This document shows positions 6,896 to 13,234 of a stretch of 14,654 nucleotides of DNA, piece by piece (the stretch's first letter is position 1; the number at the start of each line of letters is the position of its first letter). The notes beneath the pieces are model-generated. The model saw only the letters and a list, made by a program, of their open reading frames with translations. It was not told the origin of the DNA and searched no databases. The DNA comes from Bacteroidales bacterium (lineage in GTDB: Bacteria > Bacteroidota > Bacteroidia > Bacteroidales > JAADJA01): assembly GCA_021107975.1 (NCBI GenBank), contig JAIORT010000276.1:1-14654 (forward strand), written 5' to 3'. The position numbers and the translations under genes were made by a program.

Positions 6896-6999
6896 GCTTT
6901 AAACTAAAATTTGTACTATTTATCCCCACTGACGAAAAATTATACGAAAATGGATAATTTTTCAACTTTTTTACATTTTTATATAAAGATCGTAATATG

Positions 7000-7077
7000 C
7001 TCATTATTAAGGCAATCATGGCTATTCGGATAGTTTACTGAATATATAATCATTAATGGTTATTTCATAATAATGAG
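7000..7077. repeat. Inverted repeat enclosing a smaller hairpin
   Basis: CTCATTATTA (7000-7009) and TAATAATGAG (7068-7077) are perfect 10-bp inverted arms 58 bp apart. Inside, CTAT-TCGG-ATAG (7022-7033) can form a short stem with a TCGG loop, and CATTAATG (7051-7058) is palindromic. The arms could close a branched RNA structure or mark a small mobile element. No target duplication is evident. Confidence 0.45.
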
Positions 7078-7226
7078 GTAATCAGTCAGATGCAATTTTT
7101 GGCACATTGATTGATTTAAGGGAGGCAGTTCTTTGATACAAAAAACATCAAACTTTTAAATTTAATCTGATAATTTTTCATGGTGGTTAATTTTTATTTG
7201 TAAAATTTGGTTTTGGTTGGTTAATT

Positions 7227-7272
7227 AGGTCAGAAGTTCCTTTTCTACTAAAGGTCTCTGACCTTTTTTTTT
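7227..7272 (+). terminator. Strong rho-independent terminator in the rimO-barrel interval
   Basis: Outer arms AGGTCAGA (7227-7234) and TCTGACCT (7257-7264) enclose inner arms CCTTT (7239-7243) and AAAGG (7250-7254), with a small internal loop. A run of nine T follows directly (7264-7272). It is the clearest plus-strand terminator in the window. Confidence 0.7.
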
Positions 7273-7404
7273 ATTTAATAAATTTTTATTGAAATCGTAC
7301 TTAAAATTTTCTTATTTTTCAACCGTTTTATAATTTAGCTATTAACTCCTGTTTTTTAGTATTAAATTTTGCAACAACAAAATAGAATTTAATAAAACCA
7401 ATTA

Positions 7405-8898
7405 ATGAGAATAATTCTCACCATATTCTTTATTTGTAATATCATTTTTAATATCAATGGGCAGGAAATGCTGGGTGTGATTAATAGTAATTATGCCGGC
7501 ATTTATGGTATCAGTCTTAACCCATCCTCCATGGTGGGTTCAAAATTATATATGGATTACAATTTGCTTTCTTGTAATATGTTTGTCGATAATAATTATA
7601 TGTTTATTGATAGGAGCGACTTTGTGAAGTTGTTTTATAAAGGCGTTATTCCTGTATATCGCACATCAGAGAATGAAGCAAGAGATTTCGATATATACAG
7701 GGATAAGGATTATTACCACGGTTTTCAAAATATACGGCTTACAGGTCCGGGAGGTATGTTGGTTTACGGTAAGCATGCTTTTGGAATTTTTACCGCTTTC
7801 AGATCAAATACTTTTTTTAATAAACTGCCGAAGGATATGGGAATATTTTTATATGAGGCTATTGATTTTGACGAACAACAGAAGATCGATTGGAGCCATG
7901 ATAAAACAATCCGTTTTGGATCCGTATCATGGTTTGAATTAGATTTAAGTTATGCTTATAATATTCATCGTTATAAATGGGAATACTGGTCAGTTGGAAT
8001 TTCAATAAAACCATTGTTTGGTATATCCGGATTGTATTCAAATGTGTATAATGTTGATTATTTTGTTCAACATGATGATACGGCATTTATAAGAAATTTG
8101 GACTTTAATTATTCGTACTCACTTCCTGTAAATTACAATGATAATACTCGTGAAGGCCCATTATTCAGAGGTTTTGGTTTCGGCGTTGATTTAGGTGTTA
8201 CTTATATGCACACTACTAAAGGTCATTCGAATAAATATTTTGGTAAATTATGCGCTCAACGATACGATGATTATAACTATAAAATCGGATTATCAATATT
8301 GGATCTCGGTTATATTAAATTCACAAAAAAAGCAGAGGTGCGCAGTTTTAATGAAACAGGTACAAATTGGTACAGGTCCGCAGATACTTTACCAACAGGT
8401 TCAATAAATGAGATTAATTATAAATTAGACCATTATTTTTCAGATTATCCCGGACAATCAATAACTGATGATAAATTTGTTATATATACTCCTCTTGCGG
8501 TTAGTTTGCAATTCGATTATCATTTAAATAAATTCGTTTACCTTAACGGTACGGTGATATATGGTTTTGGGCTTGGCGACAATTTTGTTAAACGCCCGTC
8601 AGTTGTTGCTTTTACACCGCGGTATGAAAAAACCAGGTGGGAAATTGCAATGCCTCTTTCTTTTGTTAACTGGGATTTTTTAGATCCTCATATTGGTGTT
8701 GCTATCAGGTATGGCAACTTTTTTATGGGTATGGATAGAATAAACAGCTTTTTAGGTTTTAGTGATTTTTCGGAATTTGATTTTTATATTGGTCTAAGAC
8801 TTAATCTTTCCGGAAATTTAAGAATGGACTATTTCAAAGGTAATTGCGGGAAAAATAAATTACATAATATTGAAATGTTCGATTTCAGGAACTTTTAA
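7405..8898 (+). CDS. Outer-membrane beta-barrel protein, DUF5723-like
   Basis: A 497-residue exported protein. Residues 1-19 form a Sec signal peptide (MRIILTIFFICNIIFNING, cleaved before QEM). The mature protein starts GVINSNYAGIYGISLNPSSM, which resembles the N-terminus of DUF5723 proteins of Bacteroidota. The rest has many alternating aromatic and polar strands with Gly turns (GGMLVYGKHAFGIFTAFRS, YWSVGISIKPLFGISGLYS, PHIGVAIRYGNFFMGMDR), the pattern of a large outer-membrane barrel. The role of the family is unknown to me. It precedes the MORN lipoprotein by 61 bp, but a separate promoter lies between them. The family name is from recall of the start motif; the barrel call is stronger. 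Confidence 0.7.
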   Translation: MRIILTIFFICNIIFNINGQEMLGVINSNYAGIYGISLNPSSMVGSKLYMDYNLLSCNMFVDNNYMFIDRSDFVKLFYKGVIPVYRTSENEARDFDIYRDKDYYHGFQNIRLTGPGGMLVYGKHAFGIFTAFRSNTFFNKLPKDMGIFLYEAIDFDEQQKIDWSHDKTIRFGSVSWFELDLSYAYNIHRYKWEYWSVGISIKPLFGISGLYSNVYNVDYFVQHDDTAFIRNLDFNYSYSLPVNYNDNTREGPLFRGFGFGVDLGVTYMHTTKGHSNKYFGKLCAQRYDDYNYKIGLSILDLGYIKFTKKAEVRSFNETGTNWYRSADTLPTGSINEINYKLDHYFSDYPGQSITDDKFVIYTPLAVSLQFDYHLNKFVYLNGTVIYGFGLGDNFVKRPSVVAFTPRYEKTRWEIAMPLSFVNWDFLDPHIGVAIRYGNFFMGMDRINSFLGFSDFSEFDFYIGLRLNLSGNLRMDYFKGNCGKNKLHNIEMFDFRNF

Positions 8899-8913
8899 AT
8901 ATTTCTGTTTTAT

Positions 8914-8921
8914 TATATTTG
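8914..8921 (+). promoter_or_regulatory. Putative -7 element for the MORN lipoprotein gene
   Basis: TATATTTG is an exact TAnnTTTG match 38 bp before the ATG. A weak -33 (TTTT, 8893-8896) lies 17 bp upstream, overlapping the previous stop codon. The leader would be about 30 bases. Confidence 0.45.
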
Positions 8922-8959
8922 TGCAAATTTTTATATTCCTAAAATCAAAAGTATAAATT

Positions 8960-9748
8960 ATGAGAATTAATGTAATTAGCCTGTTTTTTATTAGCCTGTT
9001 TATAGTTAGTTCATGCACCCGGCAAATTAAATATGAGCAATTAGAAGAAAAAGAGGGGAGAATGTTTTATAAAAGCAAACCCTTCTCGGGAAGCTGTTCT
9101 GATTATTACCAGGATAAAAAATTAAAAGCTAAAATGAATTATTATGACGGTTATCTTAACGGATTATATATTTCATACTATAACAATGAGAATAAAGAAT
9201 ATGAGGGAACATACAAACAAGGTGACAGGACAGGGAACTGGAAGCGATTTTACGAAAATGGAAATATTTATTTAGAAGGAGACTTTAAAGACGGGGAAAA
9301 AGACGGTTTGTGGAAATATTGGTATGATGACGGACAAATGGAATATGAAGGAAATTGGATAAGCGACAGCCAGGATGGTGTTTGGTATAGCTGGTACAGG
9401 AACGGGCAATTACATTCCGAAGTTCAATGGAAAGACGGTGTGCAGCATGGGAAAGAAACCAAGTTTTATGAGAACGGAAACGTCAGGAGTGAAGGGCTAT
9501 TTGAAAATGGAAAGCAAACAGGAACGTGGAAGTGGCTTTATGAAAACGGGAAAATTGAATCCGATGAAAACTGGAAGGATGGGTTTCCACATGGTACTGT
9601 TACAAATTATTATGAATCGGGACAAAAGAAAAAAATAGTGGAGTGGGAAAATGGCAAGAAAAACGGGATGTTTAAAGAATGGGATGAAAACGGTAAAATT
9701 ATTAAGGAAGAATTATATAAATATGGCGATTTGGTAAAGAGTAATTAA
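8960..9748 (+). CDS. MORN-repeat lipoprotein (YwqK-like)
   Basis: A 262-residue lipoprotein. The lipobox FIVSSC places the lipidated cysteine at residue 19. After about 50 residues, the rest is built from about eight MORN_2-type repeats of roughly 23 residues with the pattern G-x-W-x-x-(Y/W)-x-x-N/D-G-x-x-x-x-E-x-x-(Y/W)-x-x-G. Examples are GNWKRFYENGNIYLEGDF and GLWKYWYDDGQMEYEGNW. Such repeats fold as an extended beta sheet. Databases often call these proteins 'YwqK family antitoxin', but no toxin is adjacent and that name carries no function here. It is probably attached to the outer membrane. The nearby DUF5723-like barrel is a possible partner by position only. A strong terminator follows 4 bp after the stop. 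Confidence 0.85.
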   Translation: MRINVISLFFISLFIVSSCTRQIKYEQLEEKEGRMFYKSKPFSGSCSDYYQDKKLKAKMNYYDGYLNGLYISYYNNENKEYEGTYKQGDRTGNWKRFYENGNIYLEGDFKDGEKDGLWKYWYDDGQMEYEGNWISDSQDGVWYSWYRNGQLHSEVQWKDGVQHGKETKFYENGNVRSEGLFENGKQTGTWKWLYENGKIESDENWKDGFPHGTVTNYYESGQKKKIVEWENGKKNGMFKEWDENGKIIKEELYKYGDLVKSN

Positions 9749-9752
9749 ACAA

Positions 9753-9783
9753 AAAAAACCGGTTCGTTTGAAACCGGTTTTTT
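9753..9783. terminator. Bidirectional rho-independent terminator
   Basis: AAAAAACCGGTT (9753-9764) and AACCGGTTTTTT (9772-9783) form a perfect 12-bp stem with a 7-base loop. It gives a T-run on both strands. It lies between the convergent MORN lipoprotein gene and the TonB-family gene and serves both. Confidence 0.8.
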
Positions 9784-9798
9784 AAAGTATATTTTTTT

Positions 9799-10476
9799 TT
9801 AATTCAATTTGAATAATATGGGCATATTGAACTGAACCCTGACAGGTTTACCTCTTTGTTTTCCGGGAACCCATTTCGGCATATTTTTAATAACACGAAT
9901 AGCTTCTTCGTCGCAACCGCCGCCAATTCCTCTCATTATTTTAACATCGGTAACCCTTCCATCTTTTTCAACCACAAATGTAACGAAAACCCTTCCCTGT
10001 ATTCCACTCTCACGCGCCATTTGCGGATACTTAATATTCTCGTTCAGGTACTTGATTCGTGCAACATCACCTCCCGGAAATGTCGGCATTGCCTCAACTA
10101 CTGTAAATATCTGTGCTTCTCCTTCTTCTTCGTCTTCTTCAACAGGTACATATTCTTGTACTTCAGTTTCTTGGTCGGCTTCCACATCAATTTCAATTTC
10201 ATCCTCAATTTCTATGTCATCCTCTACTATTTCTATAATAGTTGTTTGTTGAGGAGGTTTTGGTGGTGGAGGTGGTTTTTCATGTTGGGTGATCTCTATA
10301 ATTTCTTCAGGCGTATCATCAACTACCCTGGTCATACTGATCATCTCGGTTTTTTCATAGCTTTTCCATTCAAAAGCCAAAAGAATAACAGCAATGGCTA
10401 AAATTAATCCGATTTCGGTGAAAATAGTCTTTTTGCTTTCCAGATCGGCTTTAGGTGATTTCTTTGTATCTTTCAT
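9799..10476 (-). CDS. TonB-family energy transducer
   Basis: A 225-residue inner-membrane-anchored periplasmic protein. A cytoplasmic basic start is followed by one membrane segment (about 22-36, IGLILAIAVILLAFEW). A proline-rich stretch, KPPPPPKPP, follows at 67-75. Next comes an unusually acidic linker of about 40 residues (80-120), then a TonB C-terminal domain (about 145-225) with YPQMARESGIQGRVFVTFVVEKDGRV, the GCDEEAI segment and WVPGKQRGKPV. In complex with ExbB/ExbD it would pass proton-motive energy to TonB-dependent outer-membrane receptors. Neither exbBD nor a receptor is nearby, which is common for the many TonB paralogues of Bacteroidota. The PPPPPKPP tract and the EAMPTFPGG stretch are typical of this subgroup. 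Confidence 0.93.
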   Translation of the reverse strand: MKDTKKSPKADLESKKTIFTEIGLILAIAVILLAFEWKSYEKTEMISMTRVVDDTPEEIIEITQHEKPPPPPKPPQQTTIIEIVEDDIEIEDEIEIDVEADQETEVQEYVPVEEDEEEGEAQIFTVVEAMPTFPGGDVARIKYLNENIKYPQMARESGIQGRVFVTFVVEKDGRVTDVKIMRGIGGGCDEEAIRVIKNMPKWVPGKQRGKPVRVQFNMPILFKLN

Positions 10477-10495
10477 CTTTAGATTACTTAAAGTT

Positions 10496-10503
10496 CAAAT
10501 CTA
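10496..10503 (-). promoter_or_regulatory. Putative -7 element for the TonB-family gene
   Basis: On the minus strand, TAGATTTG (complement of 10496-10503) is an exact TAnnTTTG match 20 bp before the start codon. No clear -33 TTTG lies at the usual distance, so confidence is limited. Confidence 0.35.
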
Positions 10504-10617
10504 TTAATTACAGGTGGCTAAATTATGAATAAATATTTAAAATACCAATAAATTATCCGTTTTATTAACGTTTTATTATATTCAATATTGTTATCAAACC
10601 CTTAGCCTTAGCTAAAA

Positions 10618-10698
10618 AGACCTGACAGGTTTAACTTACCAGGATGCTTAAAATGTATCAATATGACAAGCAGTCAATTAAAAAAACCTGTCAGGTCT
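10618..10698. repeat. 81-bp element with perfect 15-bp terminal inverted repeats
   Basis: AGACCTGACAGGTTT (10618-10632) and AAACCTGTCAGGTCT (10684-10698) are exact reverse complements 51 bp apart. Each arm also contains the near-palindrome ACCTGACAGGT and can fold alone. The interior has no reading frame. It ends 8 bp past the gcvH stop, so it may also act in 3'-end formation for gcvH. The form fits a small non-autonomous mobile element (MITE- or REP-like). No direct target repeat is obvious. Confidence 0.6.
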
Positions 10699-10706
10699 CA
10701 ATCACT

Positions 10707-11087
10707 CTAAGATTCAATAAGTTCTTTATATGCTGAAGCATCTAATAGTTCTTTTATCTCATCAGTATCCGATATCTTTATTTTAATGATCCATCCTTCG
10801 CCATAAGGATCTGAATTTATAACTTCAGGACTTGATTCAAGCATTTCATTAAACTCAACTACTTTACCCGATATTGGCATAAACATATCGGAAACAGTTT
10901 TTACTGCTTCTATTGTTCCGAAAGCTTCTTCTATATCTAAGGTTTCATCAAGGGTCTCAACTTCAATAAACACTATGTCTCCCAGTTCTTTTTGGGCGAA
11001 ATCGGTAATACCTATAAAAGCTTCTTCGCCTTCAACCCTTATCCATTCATGGTCTTTTGTGTACTTTAGATTCTCAGGAATATTCAT
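10707..11087 (-). CDS. gcvH: Glycine cleavage system H protein
   Basis: A 126-residue lipoyl carrier protein of normal length. The N-terminus LKYTKDHEWIRVEGEEAFIGITDFAQKELGDIVFIE is typical of GcvH. The lipoylated lysine is K63 in GTIEAVKTVSDM, and the C-terminal half has GKVVEFNEMLESSPEVINSDPYGEGWIIKI. It carries the aminomethyl group from the P protein to the T protein and is then reoxidised by the L protein during glycine breakdown. No gcvP, gcvT or lpd gene is in the window, so it appears to be a single-gene unit, as is common in Bacteroidota. The promoter is just upstream, and the 81-bp inverted-repeat element lies directly downstream. Confidence 0.97.
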   Translation of the reverse strand: MNIPENLKYTKDHEWIRVEGEEAFIGITDFAQKELGDIVFIEVETLDETLDIEEAFGTIEAVKTVSDMFMPISGKVVEFNEMLESSPEVINSDPYGEGWIIKIKISDTDEIKELLDASAYKELIES

Positions 11088-11111
11088 GATTATTAATTTA
11101 AATTATTGTCC

Positions 11112-11144
11112 CAAAATTACTAAAATATATATTTAAAAAACAAG
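11112..11144 (-). promoter_or_regulatory. Putative gcvH promoter
   Basis: On the minus strand, TAATTTTG (complement of 11112-11119) is an exact -7 match. CTTG (complement of 11141-11144) lies 21 bp upstream as a three-of-four -33. The leader would be about 18 bases. Confidence 0.5.
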
Positions 11145-11160
11145 CAACATGATAAAAAAA

Positions 11161-11181
11161 GTTATTTGTTATATGTTACAT
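11161..11181. repeat. Three tandem heptamers related to GTTATAT
   Basis: GTTATTT, GTTATAT and GTTACAT lie head to tail, upstream of the gcvH promoter. They match the unit and orientation of the six-copy array at 2426-2467. Confidence 0.65.
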
Positions 11182-11354
11182 ATTCTAAATATTCTGCCTG
11201 TTTTTGAATTTCGCTTGAAACACTGTTATAACAGACTGTACAAAACCACCTTTTTACCTACAAAATTTTGTTAGTAGAAAGCCCAAACATATACCCGGTA
11301 AAATGAATAAAAAAAAGCACAGGCGGACAAGTGCTCATAGTGAATAGGAATTAT

Positions 11355-11362
11355 TAAATTTG
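11355..11362 (+). promoter_or_regulatory. Putative -7 element for the ketosynthase-like operon
   Basis: TAAATTTG is an exact TAnnTTTG match 52 bp before the ATG at 11415. No TTTG lies at the expected -33 position, so the promoter may be weak or need an activator. Confidence 0.45.
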
Positions 11363-11414
11363 TACCAAAAATAATTCATATAAAGTCAAAAGTCCGCAAT
11401 CCTCTGTTCAAATC

Positions 11415-12479
11415 ATGGAAATATATATAAAAGGCATAGGAAATATCTCACCGCAAAATACTTATGATAATGAGTGTTTTTTAGAGGAAATTGCAGAATA
11501 CAGCGATGAGCATCTCAAATGTATTGAACCCGATTATAAAAAGTATATAAAGCCCGTGTTATTACGACGAATGAGCAGGATAATCAAAATGGGAATATAT
11601 GCTGCTAAAATTTCTCTTGATGATGCCGAAGTATCTATCCCTGATGCAATAATAACAGGTACCGGTTTGGGTTGTATTGAAGATACCGAAAAGTTCCTGT
11701 TTTCAATGATTAAAGACAACGAATCATTTCTGCCACCTACCCCTTTTATTCAATCAACACATAACACCATAAGTTCTCAAATTGCACTTTTGCTGAAATG
11801 CCATAATTATAACAACACTTATGTACATCGTGGAATATCTTTCGAAAGCGCTTTGATAGACAGTATGATGTTATTAAAGGAAAATTTCGCAAATAATGTT
11901 TTAACAGGTGGTGCCGACGAAATAACTCATAACTCTTTTCTTATTACAAAACGTTTAGGACACTGGAAAAATCAGGCAATTAGCAATTTAAAACTTTTAG
12001 ATTATCAAACACGGGGCAGCATTGCAGGTGAAGGTGCGACGTTTTTTGTTTTGACAAATGCGGATTCAAAGCATAATTATGCTAAAATGTCATCGGTGTC
12101 CATCTTTTATAAACCAGAAGATTATAAGATTGTTGAAGATAATATTACTGAATTTTTGAAAAATGCAAAAATTGAGACAAACGATATTGACCTGATAATT
12201 TTTGGAATAAACGGTGATACAAAGTTTGATAAGGTTTATTATCATCTGATAAAAAATTATTTTAAAAATAAAGATTTTGCTTTATACAAACATTTGTGCG
12301 GAGAATACCATACATCATCATCATTCGTTTTGTGGCTCGGAGCAAAAATTTTAAAAACACAATTTGTTCCTGATATTGTAAAACTTAACAAGCGAGCGGA
12401 TAAACCAATAAAAAACATATTAATTTATAACCATTACCGAAATATTAATCATTCCTTAATTCTGATTTCCGGATGTTAA
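11415..12479 (+). CDS. Ketosynthase-like protein lacking the catalytic cysteine (chain-length-factor-like)
   Basis: A 354-residue thiolase-fold protein, shorter than the roughly 400 residues of FabF-type enzymes. Condensing-enzyme landmarks are visible: RRMSRIIKMGIYAA (51-64), TGTGLG (81-86), PFIQSTHNTISSQIA (110-124), LTGGADE (163-169) and GEGATFFVL (205-213). At the position of the nucleophile motif (TACAS in active enzymes), residues 135-147 read TYVHRGISFESAL, with no cysteine. The usual NAHGT histidine motif is replaced by GINGDTKFD (264-272). It therefore probably does not condense by itself. It may act as a chain-length factor paired with an active ketosynthase, as in aryl-polyene systems. 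It is the first gene of an overlapping operon with the deacetylase (7-bp overlap) and LolA-like genes. Confidence 0.72.
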   Translation: MEIYIKGIGNISPQNTYDNECFLEEIAEYSDEHLKCIEPDYKKYIKPVLLRRMSRIIKMGIYAAKISLDDAEVSIPDAIITGTGLGCIEDTEKFLFSMIKDNESFLPPTPFIQSTHNTISSQIALLLKCHNYNNTYVHRGISFESALIDSMMLLKENFANNVLTGGADEITHNSFLITKRLGHWKNQAISNLKLLDYQTRGSIAGEGATFFVLTNADSKHNYAKMSSVSIFYKPEDYKIVEDNITEFLKNAKIETNDIDLIIFGINGDTKFDKVYYHLIKNYFKNKDFALYKHLCGEYHTSSSFVLWLGAKILKTQFVPDIVKLNKRADKPIKNILIYNHYRNINHSLILISGC

Positions 12480-13234
12480 ATATAAAAACAACTACTGTTG
12501 CATTTATTACATTATTATTGATACTGAGCATATCAAGCTGTTTTATATCAATCAGCTTTATATTTTTTGTTTTAATAATTGCTTTGTATGTGATGTTATT
12601 AGCTTACGGTTCATATTTTATAAATTCTCAATTTTACATAAGGACAATATGCTCAAAAAATAATAATAACAAAGAGATAGCCATTACATTTGACGACGGA
12701 CCTGTTAAGGAAATAACCCCATTAATACTTGATGTGTTAAAAGAGTTTGATATTAAAGCTGCTTTTTTTTGTATTGGAAAGCGGATTGTTGATAACGAAA
12801 GCATTTTAAAACAAATCAATAATGAAGGGCATATTATCGGTAATCATTCTTACTCCCATTCTTGCTACTTTGATTTTTTTTCATCTAAAAAAATGACCGA
12901 AGAACTTATTAAAACCGAAGATGTTATTTTTCAAACTATTGGGAAAAAAGTTAAATATTTTCGTCCGCCTTATGGTGTTACTAATCCTGCATTAAAAAAA
13001 GCTGTCAACAAAATGAATTATACTGTGATTGGCTGGAGTTTAAGGTCATTAGATACAAAAAACAAAGATTACAGGAAAATATTAAATAGAGTTAAAAGAA
13101 AGCTTAAACCCGGAGATATTATTTTGTTTCACGATGTTAATCCTGAAATAATAAATGTTTTAAGAAATTTCATTAAATACGCGTTATCTAATAACTATAA
13201 AATTGTTCGGCTTGATAAACTAATATGCTTATGA
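12473..13234 (+). CDS. Membrane-anchored NodB-type polysaccharide deacetylase family protein
   Basis: A 253-residue carbohydrate esterase family 4 protein. Residues 8-50 are strongly hydrophobic and form one or two membrane segments. The NodB domain spans about 66-250. The motifs are complete: TFDDGP (72-77) with the catalytic base and a metal ligand, HSYSH (125-129) with both metal-binding histidines, RPPYG (164-168), RSLD (191-194) and LFHD (218-221). Family members remove N-acetyl groups from glycans using a divalent metal. In aryl-polyene/flexirubin loci the substrate of this gene type is not established. It should therefore be an active enzyme facing the periplasm. It overlaps the ketosynthase-like gene by 7 bp, and its TGA shares bases with the next ATG (ATGA). 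Confidence 0.88.
   Translation: MLNIKTTTVAFITLLLILSISSCFISISFIFFVLIIALYVMLLAYGSYFINSQFYIRTICSKNNNNKEIAITFDDGPVKEITPLILDVLKEFDIKAAFFCIGKRIVDNESILKQINNEGHIIGNHSYSHSCYFDFFSSKKMTEELIKTEDVIFQTIGKKVKYFRPPYGVTNPALKKAVNKMNYTVIGWSLRSLDTKNKDYRKILNRVKRKLKPGDIILFHDVNPEIINVLRNFIKYALSNNYKIVRLDKLICL

Larger units (their letters stand above)
6896..7404. other. Long non-coding interval after rimO
   Basis: This 509-bp stretch holds no convincing reading frame on either strand. It contains a long inverted repeat (7000-7077) and a strong plus-strand terminator (7227-7272) lying more than 300 bp past the rimO stop. A -7-like TAAATTTTG (7363-7371), one base longer than consensus, may serve the next gene. The distant terminator suggests either a long rimO 3' UTR or an independent small RNA. 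I found no match to SRP, 6S, RNase P or tmRNA signatures. Confidence 0.5.
11088..11414. other. Intergenic interval between gcvH and the ketosynthase-like operon
   Basis: This 327-bp stretch between divergent genes has no convincing reading frame. It holds the gcvH promoter, a three-copy heptamer array, two palindromes (CTGTTATAACAG at 11223-11234, and CAAAATTTTG at 11261-11270 flanked by CTA and TTAG), a small hairpin AGCAC/GTGCT (11316-11320 and 11331-11335), and the -7 element for the operon. Confidence 0.5.

Noticed and set aside
7100..7272. SRP RNA, 6S RNA or riboswitch in the rimO-barrel gap
   Set aside because: The SRP GGAAG/AGCAGCC core is absent, no long paired 6S-like rod with a central bubble could be traced, and no known riboswitch motif was recognised. 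Only a generic small-RNA candidate is kept.
9375..9638. 87-codon plus-strand frame inside the MORN lipoprotein gene
   Set aside because: It is an out-of-frame shadow of the repetitive MORN codons. The periodic codon pattern keeps a second frame open.
8960..9748. MORN lipoprotein as part of a toxin-antitoxin system, from the 'YwqK family antitoxin' label
   Set aside because: No toxin gene is adjacent and the product is an exported lipoprotein. The label reflects database naming, not context here.
9838..9850. CCTGACAGGTTTA matching the arm of the 81-bp element
   Set aside because: It lies in the coding sequence of the TonB-family gene (GKPVRV region), has no inverted partner nearby and is best explained by chance.
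9856..10401. 181-codon open frame on the plus strand opposite the TonB-family gene
   Set aside because: It is the mirror of the acidic/proline-rich codons of the real gene. Its protein is a run of Phe/Asn/Tyr/Trp with no family resemblance, while the minus-strand frame has clear TonB features.
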